DNA from: Streptomyces albospinus
Lineage (GTDB): Bacteria; Actinomycetota; Actinomycetes; Streptomycetales; Streptomycetaceae
Length of the DNA: 64,000 nt
Assembly: GCF_014648695.1 (NCBI RefSeq)
Contig: NZ_BMRP01000025.1
Span: forward strand, 26,464 to 90,463
Reading direction: 5' to 3'
The notes beneath the pieces are model-generated. The model had not been told where the DNA came from and did no database searches. It saw only the letters and a list, made by a program, of their open reading frames with translations. The translations under genes and the position numbers were made by a program. Position 1 is the first letter of the stretch; each line of letters starts with the position of its first letter. This document shows, piece by piece, positions 8,170 through 17,190 of the stretch.

Positions 8170-8664
8170 ATGCCCATCCGGTCCCTTTCGGTGGCCTACC
8201 GCTGCTCTCCGGACAGTTCGGTGACCTGATCGGGGGGGCAAGCGTGTCTTCGACACCGGCCTGATCGTCTTCACCGCCGCCTCCCTCCTGTGCGGCGTAT
8301 CCCAGAACCCGGAGATGCTCCTCGCCTCCCGGTTCGTCCAGGACGTCGGCGGCGCGGTGACCTCCGCTGTCACTCCCGGCATGGCCGAGACCATCAACTA
8401 CGGCTGGGCTTCCTCACACACGCCGGGCTTCGGCACCGGAGCGCTCGTTCCGCTCCTCGCCTTCGTCGTCCGCCAGGCGAAGGCGGCCAACCCGCTCCTG
8501 CCACTACGCGTGTTCCGCTCGCGCAATGCCTCAGGGGCGACGGGTGTCCAGGCCCTCATGACGGCCGGGACGTTCAGCTTCCCATCCCTGTGCGTGCTCC
8601 ACTGGCAAAAGGTGCTCGGCTTCGGCGAGTTCCACACGCCCGGGTCTGGCCCCAGGCCCGGATG
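8170..8664 (+). pseudogene. MFS multidrug transporter (DHA2/EmrB-QacA type) relic
   Basis: Pieces of a 14-TM drug efflux pump. GGLPLLSGQFGDLIG is followed by a one-base frame change in a G-run near 8230-8236, then VFDTGLIVFTAASLLCGV and LLASRFVQDVGGA. A large internal deletion then joins this to ETINYGWASSHTPGFG and RQAKAANPLLPLRVFRSRN, which sit some 150 residues later in intact relatives. It stops at 8664 without the last helices. It is non-functional. Confidence 0.8.
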
Positions 8665-8752
8665 ACGGTTGAGGACCTGCCGGCGACGCAAGCGCGGCGG
8701 AGTAGAAATTTGAAATGGACTGAAAGTTTGCCATGCAGTTAGACTTTCGCTC

Positions 8753-9120
8753 ATGACGCAGCCCCGGCCAGTCCACCGCCCAGGCCCGGACGGCACACCT
8801 GCGCGACGAAGTCCGCAGCCGCAACCGCCGACTCGGCCTGACCGAAGGGTCCGGCTCCGCCCACGCCATGACGCGAACCGCCCCCACGTTGACTGCACGA
8901 CGAACTCGGCCGGTTGATGCCCGAAGTCCTCGAAGCCGCGCTGATCGAGGAAACCGGCGCCGAGCCGGACGCCCCACTGCCCCGCGCGCTCGCAGCCCAA
9001 CTCAGCTCCGTCCAGGCCCTGGTCTTCACAGAGATGGCAGGCGCAAGCGCACCACGGCGGGCCAGAGCGCGGGAACGATCGCCAGGGCGAACCTCGACCT
9101 GCTCGACACCGCTGAACGAC
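8753..9120 (+). pseudogene. degenerate TetR-type regulator fragment
   Basis: Fragments in two frames resemble the C-terminal domain of a TetR-like regulator: LMPEVLEAALIEETGAEPD and ALAAQLSSVQALVFTEMA in one frame, then, after a frame change near 9045, SAGTIARANLDLLDTAERL. Upstream, LRDEVRSRNRRLGLTEG reads in a third frame. No helix-turn-helix remains. It may be the former repressor of the neighbouring dead efflux pump. Family assignment is by general pattern only. Confidence 0.45.
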
Positions 9121-9166
9121 TGCCCGGCGATCGCCTCCTCACCTACGCCACACGAGAGGACCAACC

Positions 9167-9472
9167 ATGTTCAGGGTGACCATCCGCGGAACGTTCGACG
9201 CACTGAGCGACACCGACCGCGCGGGCCTCCTCGCCGAAGTCGACGCCTTTCGGACCGCCTTCACCGAAACTGGCACCTTCACCTACGACCACAGCCTGTC
9301 CGCGTTCACCTTCCGCTGCCAGCTTCCCGCCGCCCCTGACGACGGCGAACCCGAAGCCACCCAGCGCGCCATCGCGGCACTGCGGGCACACGGATACCCG
9401 CACCGGATCCTCCGCATCGCGGTGACCGACATGCGCGACATCAAGATCCGCCGCAAACGCCGCCGACCGTAA
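9167..9472 (+). CDS. DUF6204 family protein
   Basis: A 101-residue protein of unknown function, recognised by MFRVTIRGTFDAL at the start, TGTFTYDHSLSAFTFRCQLP in the middle and the ending VTDMRDIKIRRKRRR. It has no signal peptide or membrane segment. ATG 9167 is preceded by gagaggacc, a good ribosome site. It stands alone after two pseudogenes, and its role is unknown. Confidence 0.85.
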   Translation: MFRVTIRGTFDALSDTDRAGLLAEVDAFRTAFTETGTFTYDHSLSAFTFRCQLPAAPDDGEPEATQRAIAALRAHGYPHRILRIAVTDMRDIKIRRKRRRP

Positions 9473-9895
9473 CGCAGCGCAGCCAGAACCGGGTGGGGTG
9501 GCCTCGGGCTCCCCCCATGCAACGGAACCTGCACCAAGCGACGTGATCGAGGGCTGCACGTTCGACCGCGACACGTTCGATCGGCGAGCACGGCGGAGAG
9601 CAAGCGGTGGCACCGCAGTGCCGCCGCTCCACGCATGGGGATCGGCCCGTCCAGCGCGGAGACGGAGGTGACTGCCGCGGTCGCAGAACGACCGAGACGT
9701 CCGCCGGGCAAGGCACGGTCGTCCCGGCCGTTGCCGCCTGGCCGGCCAGCCGACCCGTCGGCCAGGTCAACGTGGTGTCATCGCCATTTCATCGGCCGCC
9801 GATAGCGTCGACGTTGTCCGATGCAGGCACGCTGCCCAGCGTCGATCGCCTTGTACCGAAGGTCTCACGCACGGCAGACGCAAGGAAGGTGACGT
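9473..9895. other. intergenic region
   Basis: No gene is supported on either strand. It presumably contains the promoter of the following secreted protein. No motif recognised. Confidence 0.4.
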
Positions 9896-10171
9896 ATGCG
9901 AAAGATCAATTACCTGCTTGCCACAGGCGCCGCAGTGCTCGCTCTCACGTTGACGGGCGGAGTGGCCGCGGCTGCCGAGAACACCGCCGGGCAGGTGACC
10001 GCTCCGGCGACGACCGCCGGGGGCCCGCCAGGCTGGGGATACATCGCCAGCTACCCGTCCCCCCAGGACTGCCAGAACGCCGGCGACTCGGGGAAGGCGG
10101 CCGGGCAATGGCCCGACTTCGTCTGTGTGCAGTCGGACAGTCTCACCCAGTGGGAACTCTGGGTGCCGTAA
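9896..10171 (+). CDS. small secreted protein, 91 aa
   Basis: A typical Sec signal peptide (MRKINYLLATGAAVLALTLT, then AAAA) precedes a mature chain of about 60 residues. The mature part contains a Gly/Pro segment (GGPPGWGYIASYPS), Cys residues in PQDCQNAG and DFVCVQ that could form one disulfide, and an aromatic C-terminus (QWELWVP). The ribosome site aaggaaggtgacgt supports the start. Function unknown; a hairpin directly downstream indicates a monocistronic unit. Confidence 0.8.
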   Translation: MRKINYLLATGAAVLALTLTGGVAAAAENTAGQVTAPATTAGGPPGWGYIASYPSPQDCQNAGDSGKAAGQWPDFVCVQSDSLTQWELWVP

Positions 10172-10180
10172 CTCTTCCGT

Positions 10181-10206
10181 CTGCCGGGCCGCACTGGGTG
10201 CGGCAG
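10181..10206 (+). terminator. hairpin terminator
   Basis: gccgcac (10188-10194) pairs with gtgcggc (10198-10204) over a 3-base loop, extended by ctgcc/ggcag. It lies 10 bases after the stop of the small secreted protein. Confidence 0.65.
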
Positions 10207-10552
10207 GTCAACTACCCGTCATACGCACCGGTGTTCACTCGGCTCGCAGGCGAACATCGGTCGTGGTCCTGAGGTTTCTGCGCGGAGGTCTACCAGACCT
10301 GGCTGCCGGCCCGGTGCACCGCGGTGGACCTCCGCGCGCAACGCGTCCGGAGTGACGGCGGAGAGCGGCATGCCCACACCGTCGGCATCGACGGCGACCA
10401 CGACCAGCAGCGTGCCGGGCGGCAGGGCGCACGGTGTCTCGGCTGCACACCCGTTCACGTAGGAGTTGTTCCTGTCCCACGGCCCTCGCCGAGGACAGCG
10501 GCACCAAGGCACCTCATGCACTACCGAGTCGACTCTGAAAGGCATCAGCAGA
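10207..10552. other. intergenic region with weak minus-strand coding signal
   Basis: Between 10219 and about 10480 the minus strand is open and partly shows coding-like third positions (peptide containing GTLLVVVAVDADGVGMP). No start with a ribosome site or family match was found, so I do not call a gene. Confidence 0.3.
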
Positions 10553-11698
10553 ATGACACGTCCATCGGACGAGCAGGACCCGTCGACCGGCGGGTACTCC
10601 CGCCGTAAGCTCCTCAAGATCGGCGTGGGCCTGGGCATCGCCGTGGGAACGGGGGTCGTCGCTTCGGGTAGTGAGGTGGCGATGGCCGGCGGGCCGAACG
10701 ACCCGCCCAGCCCGACGCTCGCGACCAAGATCAAGAACCTGAGCGGCCCGGCGGAGACCGGCTCGTTCGCCTCGCCGTGGACCGATCTCGGCATCCCCGT
10801 GCTGTGCCCCAACGGCACCATGCTGTTCGTCGGCGGCGATACCTTCAACGGCGACCACGTGCCGCAGCCGGGCGAGGCCCCCGATGACTGGCGCGCACCG
10901 GTCGGCCTGCGCTCCAGCAGTGCGGACCTGAACAACCTGCGTATCGACGGCAGCGTCGGCGGCGACCACGCCATCAGCCTGGTCGGCGAGCCGCACAACC
11001 CGGTCGGCGACAAGGCCACGACGGCGATCCCGTCCGACGTGTTCGTCGTCGACGGCGTCATGTACATGCATCTCATGCGCGGCGTCATCTACGACACCCA
11101 TCACACGGACTTCTGGCGCTCGACCGACAACGGTGAGACCTGGGAGTACCTGTGCCAGTGGCCGGGTGACTTGCACGGCGGCCAGTTCCAGCAGAAGACC
11201 TACGCGGTGGCCGAGGGTGACTACTGCTACGTCCTGTCCACGGTCTTCAACCGTGACGTGGAATCGGGGATGCTGCTGCACCGGGTGCGCAAGGACAGCC
11301 TCGGCAATGCGGACGCCTACGAGCCGTGGGGCTACGCCGACGGTGACTGGCGCTGGAACGCGCCCGCCCCGACGACGGTCTTCGGTACCCGCAAGTGGGG
11401 CGAGATCTGCTTCCGTACCATGGACGGCAAGTACGTCCTCACGTGGCTGAACATGGATCCGCTGTCGATCCGAGCGATGGTCTTCCCGCTGCCGACCTCG
11501 GATCTGACCAAGACGCTGGAGCAGGCGATGATCCTGCCCTGCAACCCGGGCCAGGAGGTGGCCAACCTGGTCGCCAGCCCGTATGGCGGGTTCGTCGTCC
11601 CCGGCTCGACGTTCGGCAACTTCCACATCGTCGTCAGCCAGTGGTTCGACTCAAGGAACTACCGGTTCATGCAGTACAAGATCAACATGCTGTCCTGA
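10553..11698 (+). CDS. Tat-exported DUF4185-like protein
   Basis: A 381-residue protein with a classical Tat signal (YSRRKLLKIGVGLGIAVGTG). The mature domain resembles DUF4185, a beta-propeller-like fold seen in secreted actinobacterial proteins. Visible pieces are CPNGTMLFVGGDTF, the aspartate-box-like WRSTDNGETW, and FRTMDGKYVLTWLNMD. Start ATG 10553 gives the standard Tat n-region; upstream codons in the same frame lack a ribosome site. Some relatives are annotated as glycoside-hydrolase-like. Substrate unknown. Confidence 0.82.
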   Translation: MTRPSDEQDPSTGGYSRRKLLKIGVGLGIAVGTGVVASGSEVAMAGGPNDPPSPTLATKIKNLSGPAETGSFASPWTDLGIPVLCPNGTMLFVGGDTFNGDHVPQPGEAPDDWRAPVGLRSSSADLNNLRIDGSVGGDHAISLVGEPHNPVGDKATTAIPSDVFVVDGVMYMHLMRGVIYDTHHTDFWRSTDNGETWEYLCQWPGDLHGGQFQQKTYAVAEGDYCYVLSTVFNRDVESGMLLHRVRKDSLGNADAYEPWGYADGDWRWNAPAPTTVFGTRKWGEICFRTMDGKYVLTWLNMDPLSIRAMVFPLPTSDLTKTLEQAMILPCNPGQEVANLVASPYGGFVVPGSTFGNFHIVVSQWFDSRNYRFMQYKINMLS

Positions 11699-12033
11699 GG
11701 CCCCGCTACGTGCCGAGCACGTACAACACGCCGAACGCACCGAGAACGCAGAAGAGTTGAGGTTTCCGGTCCGCGCCGGGCTCTTCAGGCCGAGTCCTCC
11801 GCCGCCGCATGACGGGCCGTCGTAGCGGCGAGCGGGCGACTCGTAAGGGCAGCGCTGCACCGGGCCGCCCCGTGCCGTCCCACAGCGTACGCGCCCGGCA
11901 CCTCATGACGCATCACGCCCACGTCCCCTCTCCCCCACCCGCCGCCTCCCGACCGCCGTCGCGGCGAAGAACGACCTGTCCACGAGCACCCCGAGCCCGC
12001 TGGTCGAAGAAATCGACCGCGATACCGGCCGCC
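11699..12033. other. intergenic region
   Basis: No supported gene. The end (about 11985-12040) reads LVEEIDRDTGRH in a plus frame overlapping the next ATG, possibly the tail of a lost upstream gene. Confidence 0.35.
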
Positions 12034-12249
12034 ATGACAACCCCTCCCGACGAGCCGGCGGTCCCCTTCTCCCGAATCAAGGTCCGCGCCGGGGCCCTCG
12101 TCTTCTGCGGCGACGATGTCGCCCTCATCCGCCGCGACCGTGCCGACTCCACCCACTACACCCCGCCCGGCGGCAACGTCGAGGACGGCGAGGACTTCCG
12201 CCAGGCGCGCGCTCGGTCCGGGAGTGACCGTGACGGTGACGTCCGGGCG
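12034..12249 (+). pseudogene. Nudix hydrolase, C-terminally truncated
   Basis: ATG 12034 opens a Nudix N-terminus: IKVRAGALVFCGDDVALIRR followed by YTPPGGNVEDGEDF, the first half of the Nudix box. The REUxEE half and the rest of the fold are missing. After about 12205 the frame runs without homology into DNA antisense to the protease gene and has no nearby stop. The break coincides with the 3' end of the calpain-like gene, consistent with a recombination junction. Confidence 0.65.
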
Positions 12250-13569
12250 TCACCAGGTGTCGACGGCGTCGATCTGCACCAGGTGGTGACCCACCTCTTG
12301 CAGCGTCAGCCAGCACTCCCACAGTTTGCGGGTCGCGATGTCGCCCCACGGGTTGCCCAGGCAGATCCGACCGCCGGCCGGGTCCACGTCCTTGACGAAG
12401 TAGGCGTGGTTCTGGACCAGCCGGCCGCCCGCGATCTCCGCGGGATCGCCCGGGTCGGCGTTGGGCGCGGCGACGGTGGTGGCGACGAGTGCCTGGCCGC
12501 GCGACTTCCGGTCGGCGATCTCCTGGATGATCCATGGCGAGTTGAGGTCGAGCTTCTGCCCCACGCGGCCGGTGATCAGGGTGAGCGCGTCGCTCGGGGG
12601 ACCACCATGGACGATGTCGTGGTAGGTGCCGTGGAACCGGGCGGCAGCCTTCTCGAAGAAGCCCGGCCAGGTCTCCGCGTAACGGGCGTCCTCGCTGTGG
12701 CCCTTGGCACCCCAGAGCTTGCCATGGCCGTACGGCAGGTCGGGCACCAGGGTGAGGGCGACCGGGCTGCCCTCGTCGTAAAGGGTGACGGTGACGGTGC
12801 CGTTGGCCTCCTGCCGGAAGTGTCGCGGGGCGTGCTGCGGATTGGCCTGGAGCACGGCCTGCATGCTGGTCAGCAGCCAGCAGTCCCCGAAACTGCCCTG
12901 TTCCATGTCCTGCCAGGACATCGCCTCGGTCGAGCCCGGGACCCACTGCCAGTTCTCGGTGACGTACGCCCCGTCCACCTGGGCAAACGGCCCCTCGGGC
13001 AGTACCCAGCCGTGGTCGCCGCATTGGCACCCGCTGCATGCGGCGTCGTAGTCGGGCTGACTGCACGACATCCCGGTACCGATCAGCATCGCCCCGTACG
13101 GGCTGACCGTGCGCAGCAGCCAGCCGAAGAGCTCCTGCTGCCGCCGCCAGTCGTACGCAGGCTCACCGTGCTCGTCCTCGACGTGGGTGAGGGATTCCCA
13201 GCGCTCCAGGCCCTGTGTCCCGAACCGGCGGACCACCATGTCGAGTTCGGTGGGTGGCAGCGGCGTCAGCAGGTTGCCGACCTGGTCGAGCAGCGACCGC
13301 GCGCCGTACTGCCGCTCGTCGGCGAACAGCACATCCCATGTCTGGCGGACGACCGCTTCGACCCGCTGCGGGTCCGGTGGCGGACCGGGCGGCTGCCAGG
13401 GCAGTTCGACCACCGGGTGACCGCCCTGCACGTACTGGAGCCGGCCGAGGCCGACGCTGTCGCTGATCCCCTGCACCACGTTCACGGCGTCCACCAGCAT
13501 GTCGCCGCCGGGAATGAACGGCGCGGCCTTGTTGACGACCTGACGCCAGTTATTGCGGTGGTAAGCCAC
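12250..13569 (-). CDS. calpain-like cysteine protease (peptidase C2)
   Basis: A 439-residue protein whose C-terminal half carries a papain/calpain catalytic triad. Cys230 sits in QGSFGDCWLL, the classic calpain motif. His388 lies in QNHAYFVKDVD and Asn406 in LGNPWGD, with Cys-to-His spacing close to that of eukaryotic calpains. The N-terminal 200 residues are unrecognised and include a Cys cluster (CSGCQCGDHG, about 178-187) that might bind metal. There is no signal peptide, so it is probably cytoplasmic. GTG 13569 follows gggggac. It stands alone, with no EF-hand or inhibitor gene nearby. Bacterial calpain homologues are known but poorly characterised. Confidence 0.85.
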   Translation of the reverse strand: MAYHRNNWRQVVNKAAPFIPGGDMLVDAVNVVQGISDSVGLGRLQYVQGGHPVVELPWQPPGPPPDPQRVEAVVRQTWDVLFADERQYGARSLLDQVGNLLTPLPPTELDMVVRRFGTQGLERWESLTHVEDEHGEPAYDWRRQQELFGWLLRTVSPYGAMLIGTGMSCSQPDYDAACSGCQCGDHGWVLPEGPFAQVDGAYVTENWQWVPGSTEAMSWQDMEQGSFGDCWLLTSMQAVLQANPQHAPRHFRQEANGTVTVTLYDEGSPVALTLVPDLPYGHGKLWGAKGHSEDARYAETWPGFFEKAAARFHGTYHDIVHGGPPSDALTLITGRVGQKLDLNSPWIIQEIADRKSRGQALVATTVAAPNADPGDPAEIAGGRLVQNHAYFVKDVDPAGGRICLGNPWGDIATRKLWECWLTLQEVGHHLVQIDAVDTW

Positions 13570-13908
13570 GTATTGTCCCCCGTCCGTCTCCCACCTCGGC
13601 CAACGAGGGTACGCGGGTGGCTCGGCGCCCCGGTCGCCGCCCTTGCCCAGGGCTCAGCTCGACTCAAACCGATCCGGTCGGCAGTGGGCGGCTCGGTGAC
13701 CCCTATCGAGCCCAGCCGGGGAAGCCGAGCGGCGAGTGAGCGATCGCGTGGGTGACCGGCTCGGCGTCGGTGAGATTCGGGGGCCTGCCCACCCGCCGGT
13801 TGTCTCCCATTCGTCATCGATCTGCACGCACCGTACGGTCAGCAGGGTGTCCAGTGCGTCGTTCACGCCACGCTCTCGAACGTCCTGTTGATGTTCCCCG
13901 ATACATCG
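13570..13908. other. intergenic region
   Basis: A minus-strand frame at 13654-13866 begins MNDALDTLLTVRCVQIDDEW but degrades into low-complexity Arg/Ser/Pro. I saw no ribosome site or family and do not call it. Confidence 0.35.
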
Positions 13909-14403
13909 TCAGATCACGCCGCTGCCCGGGCGCTCCGCTCTGCCGAAATCCCGTGCAGCCAGGCCGAAGACGAGACCGCCGACCAGGAACCAGGGATTCC
14001 ACAGCACCAGCGTCCACAGCCGCTGTGCCGCGCTTACGTTTATCTCCTGGCCCGCCGCGCCGGTCAGCAGCAGCACCTCGACGGCGATACCGCGCACCAG
14101 CAGCACTGCGCAGGCACACCAGCCCAGGGACACGACCACCCGTCCTCCTGCGCCACGAGGCCACCGCTGGGCGAGAAGCCATCCCAGCACACCGCCGACA
14201 AGGCACAGCGTCCCCACGCCCCACAATCCCACCACCACGAACCACCCGGGGCGTTCCTCGGCCAGGGGCCCCGCCGAGACGCTCAGCCCCCAGCTGCCAC
14301 CCAGCGCCCAGTAGAAATGCAGCACGGCGAAGGCGACTGCCCAAGTAGCCGCAATACGCCCCCACAACCCCGGCGTTGCCTTGTCCTGCGAATCTTCCTG
14401 CAT
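13909..14403 (-). CDS. DUF3995 integral membrane protein
   Basis: About 164 residues with four predicted membrane helices. The signature AFAVLHFYWALGGSWGLS in the first helix/loop identifies DUF3995. A short charged N-terminus precedes it (MQEDSQDKATPGLWGR), and the last helix ends near GLAARDFGR. ATG 14403 is chosen to give a short N-terminus; an in-frame ATG at 14415 is equally possible, and neither has an obvious ribosome site. Function unknown. Confidence 0.8.
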   Translation of the reverse strand: MQEDSQDKATPGLWGRIAATWAVAFAVLHFYWALGGSWGLSVSAGPLAEERPGWFVVVGLWGVGTLCLVGGVLGWLLAQRWPRGAGGRVVVSLGWCACAVLLVRGIAVEVLLLTGAAGQEINVSAAQRLWTLVLWNPWFLVGGLVFGLAARDFGRAERPGSGVI

Positions 14404-14565
14404 GGCGAGGAGCATGCCACGGTCGTGGCACGCAGCCGCCGGCAATGCCGAGAACCCAGCGCGCCTGCCATGGAGTCGGCGACCACAGCGACCACGGCGA
14501 CCGACGTTCCGCCAGGCATCACCAGGCCGTCCGCAGGCCCCGTCGGGTACTGCCTGGTGCCGCAT

Positions 14566-14941
14566 CAGGCAACGTTCGGCCCGTTGACCACCTCGCGCAG
14601 GCGCTCGTCCTGTGCGTGCTTTTCCGCCAGATGTAGCGGCGCATCATGCTGCCGTGGTCCTTGTGGTCGGCGTGGTCGGTGCCGTCGACGGGGAAGTAGC
14701 GCAAGGCCGTGAACCGGGCCTCGATGCGGTTCGGCCAGGGGGAGTTGGTCGAGGTGGAGGCGATCTCGACGTTATCGGCCTCGGCCCGGTCCGCCGCCCT
14801 GTGGCATCGCCGGGTGGTCAGGTGCGGGGAGTAGTTGTCGTACACCATCGCGATGCGTATGGGCTCCACCGACCCAGTGCCCCGGCGGATGATCCGCAGG
14901 AGCCGTCTGCCCTCATCGTCGTCGATCTCCCGCACCCACAC
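14566..14941 (-). pseudogene. IS630-family transposase, internally deleted and frameshifted
   Basis: The first 25 residues (VREIDDDEGRRLLRIIRRGT) match the start of Streptomyces IS630 transposases. They are joined directly to the C-terminal third: VYDNYSPHLTTRRC, NVEIASTSTNSPWPNRIEA and GTDHADHKDHGSMMRRYIW. About 200 residues, including most of the DDE core, are missing. A one-base loss after RRYIW shifts the frame; in the corrected frame the tail DERLREVVNGPNVA ends with a stop. Catalytically dead. Confidence 0.85.
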
Positions 14942-15021
14942 GGGTTCCGCCGTCCCGTCCGTGTGGCGGCCGATCGGGGCAGATCACCCCAGACCGGCCG
15001 ACTCACGGTCCGGCGGAACGA

Positions 15022-15225
15022 TCACACCCTCAGCTCCACAAGCCGGGCAGGAGCGGAGCCGAAACCCACTCTCCGGTACAGCCGGGCCGAGTTCCTGTTC
15101 GCGTTGAGTTGAGCCCGATCCGCCAACCAGCGTCGGCCCCACGGGTACTCGCCCCATGACAGTTCCCGTCCAAAGTCTCGGACCATCGCCCGCATGAGCA
15201 CGTGCCTGGCGAGGTGGGGAACCAC
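15022..15225 (-). pseudogene. GNAT acetyltransferase C-terminal fragment
   Basis: The last 30 residues contain the typical GNAT beta6/7 segment (LNANRNSARLYRRVGF), but the acetyl-CoA-binding region is absent, so only the tail of an acetyltransferase survives. It lies between the IS630 relic and the His-rich protein gene. No confident start. Confidence 0.45.
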
Positions 15226-15310
15226 GGGGAGTCACTTTGTGCCTGCCGTCGGCCGCAGCATCCCGGCCCCCGCACGAGACGGGCGCCGGGAGGGAACAGC
15301 AGCGAGAGCC

Positions 15311-15613
15311 TCACAGGCCGCCGACACCGACGCCTTCGTCGCCGTTGCGGCCGAGGCCGCCGACACCGACGGTGGCGCAGGCATCGACGCCGCCGACACC
15401 GACGCCGACGTCAGGCGCGCCGACGCCGCCGACACCGACGCCGCCGCCGTGACCGTGGCCGCAGCCGTGGCCGCCGCCGTGGCCGCCGCCTCGCGCTTGC
15501 TGGGTGACGGCCGCAGGGGCCTTGGCCTGGACGGGCGCGGCACTGGCTATGCCGGCGCCCAGGAGGCCGGTGAGGGCGGTACCGGCCAGTACCGTGGTAA
15601 TCGAGCGGAACAT
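15311..15613 (-). CDS. secreted His/Gly-rich repeat protein, 100 aa
   Basis: The signal peptide (MFRSITTVLAGTALTGLLGA, then ASA) is followed by a His/Gly segment (GGGHGGGHGCGHGHGGG) that looks like a metal-binding site, then by degenerate GVGVGG repeats separated by short linkers with one Cys. ATG 15613 is preceded by aaaggatc. The DNA repeats reflect a 15-16 base unit built on gccgacaccgac. No enzymatic domain. Extracellular metal binding or a structural wall role are guesses from composition only. Confidence 0.75.
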   Translation of the reverse strand: MFRSITTVLAGTALTGLLGAGIASAAPVQAKAPAAVTQQARGGGHGGGHGCGHGHGGGVGVGGVGAPDVGVGVGGVDACATVGVGGLGRNGDEGVGVGGL

Positions 15614-16113
15614 GATCAGATCCTTTCGCTTCCCCCCGTCCTGTCCCGCTCATCCTCACCGCGGTCGGACGGTTCCGCCGGTCGGCGCGGGCCATCACGG
15701 TGACGTCGCCCGGTGTCGGTTCCCGCCCGAAGCCCCTCCGCACTGCCCTGCGTGGGGCACGCTCAGCCAACGCACCTGGCCATATGTCGTCGTGCCGGAC
15801 CCTCACGGAAGTGCGACTGCGACCGTACGTGGCCCGGACCGCCGCGACAGCCTGCCGGACGGCAGGCACACCAGTGAGGCAGGGTGGAAGACGGCCCTGA
15901 CGACGCCCCGATCCCCGGCCGGGCGCGACTCGTCCGCAGCAGTACGCGCGACCCTGTCGTCGCGCGCGAGAGACGCACCAGGCTCCTGACGCGCAACAGC
16001 TACAGCATCGACAGCCTCAGCTGCGCGCACTCTGATGGTGTCGATCGATACATCAACCTGTCGATCTACGTGGCACCCGGAGTCCGAGAAGGCGAACGTT
16101 GCCTGAAGGGGCA
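15614..16113. other. intergenic region
   Basis: No gene is supported. Two direct copies of tgtcgatc (from 16039 and 16059) are spaced exactly 20 bp apart, a phasing often seen at operator half-sites. Their target is unclear. Confidence 0.35.
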
Positions 16114-16510
16114 CTAATAGTCGCGCCCGTTGAGGCCGCGATAGACGAAGCGGGTGAGGGCTTCGGTGGCTTCCTCGTCGGTGAACGGGCTGGGCTGCCG
16201 CTGCCAGGTCTGCAAGAACGTGTGGACCAGGGCGAACGCCATGCGCAGCGAGGTCTCCGGCGAGGCGGGTAGTTGCCGCCCGGCATCGGACACGGAGGTG
16301 ACGTGGTCCAAGATGTCGGCCATCTCGCCGGCCGCGAACCCGTCCAGCGTGGCGGCGAAGGTCTCGCTGACCAGTGCCGCCTCCTGGGCGGCGCGCATCG
16401 TCGTGGCGTGCTCCCGGTAGAGGCGGACGTAGACCGCGACGTGCTCGCGTACTGCCTCCGGATCGGTGAAGTCCGACAGATGCCCGGGAGTGGCGGCCAA
16501 CGTATCGCTC
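16114..16510 (-). pseudogene. TetR-family regulator, N-terminus deleted
   Basis: The C-terminal ligand-binding domain is readable: FTDPEAVREHVAVYVRLYRE, then ATTMRAAQEAALVSETF and a well-kept end (FTDEEATEALTRFVYRGLNG). No helix-turn-helix exists upstream. Instead the frame runs antisense into the monooxygenase fragment at about 16500-16515. Loss of the DNA-binding domain makes it non-functional as a repressor. Confidence 0.75.
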
Positions 16511-17190
16511 TCGGCAAGCTCGACGCACTCGGTGCGGACGTCCAACTGACCCGACTGGCCTGGTCGACCGGTCTGGCGGCCCAACATCCGCCTCGCCGAG
16601 CGCTTCCGCACAGGCCGGGTCTTCATCGCCGGCGACGCCGCCCACGTCCATCCACCTACCGGCGGGCAAGGACTCAACACCGGCGTGCAGGACGCCTACA
16701 ACCTCGGTTGGAAACTGGCCGACGGCTCACCCGAACTGCTCGACAGCTACGAATCCGAACGTCGCACCACAGCCGACCGGGTCCTCGGCACCAGCTCCCA
16801 ACTCCTGCGAAAGTACCGGGAAGGAGCCGAGGACACCCACGAACGAGGGGCCAACACCCGCCAGCTGGACGTGACCTACCGGACGACCGAGGGCCGCATA
16901 GTGGCAGGCGACCGCGCACCGGACGCCCCCGTCACCGACGCCAACGGCAAAACAGTCCGACTCTTCGACCTCTACCGCGGCCCCCACGCCACCCACCTGA
17001 CGTTCGGCGCCCTTGCCCCCGACCGACCGCACGCCTACGCGGTCCTGCGCCCCGCCCACACCTCGCCCGGCCCCCACGTCATCGACACACAAGGCCACGC
17101 CTACGGCGCATACGACGCCTCGGACGGCACTTCCCTCCTCATCCGCCCCGACCGCTACATCGGCCGCCGACACTCACACCTGTCCCCCAC
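16511..17190 (+). pseudogene. FAD-dependent aromatic monooxygenase, 5'-deleted and frameshifted
   Basis: The C-terminal half of a PheA/TfdB-type flavin hydroxylase. GADVQLTRLAWS reads in one frame; after a shift near 16575 comes RLAERFRTGRVFIAGDAAH with the FAD-ribityl GD motif, then HPPTGGQGLNTGVQDAYNLG. The thioredoxin-like C-terminal domain follows (GDRAPDAPVTDANGKTVRLF) to about LLIRPDRYIG, after which homology is lost. The N-terminal Rossmann GxGxxG region is absent. The 5' end meets the truncated TetR gene head to head. Confidence 0.8.

Noticed and set aside
10219..10500. Minus-strand gene with peptide GTLLVVVAVDADGVGMP
   Set aside because: Some coding-like bias, but no start, ribosome site or family; mentioned only in the intergenic entry.
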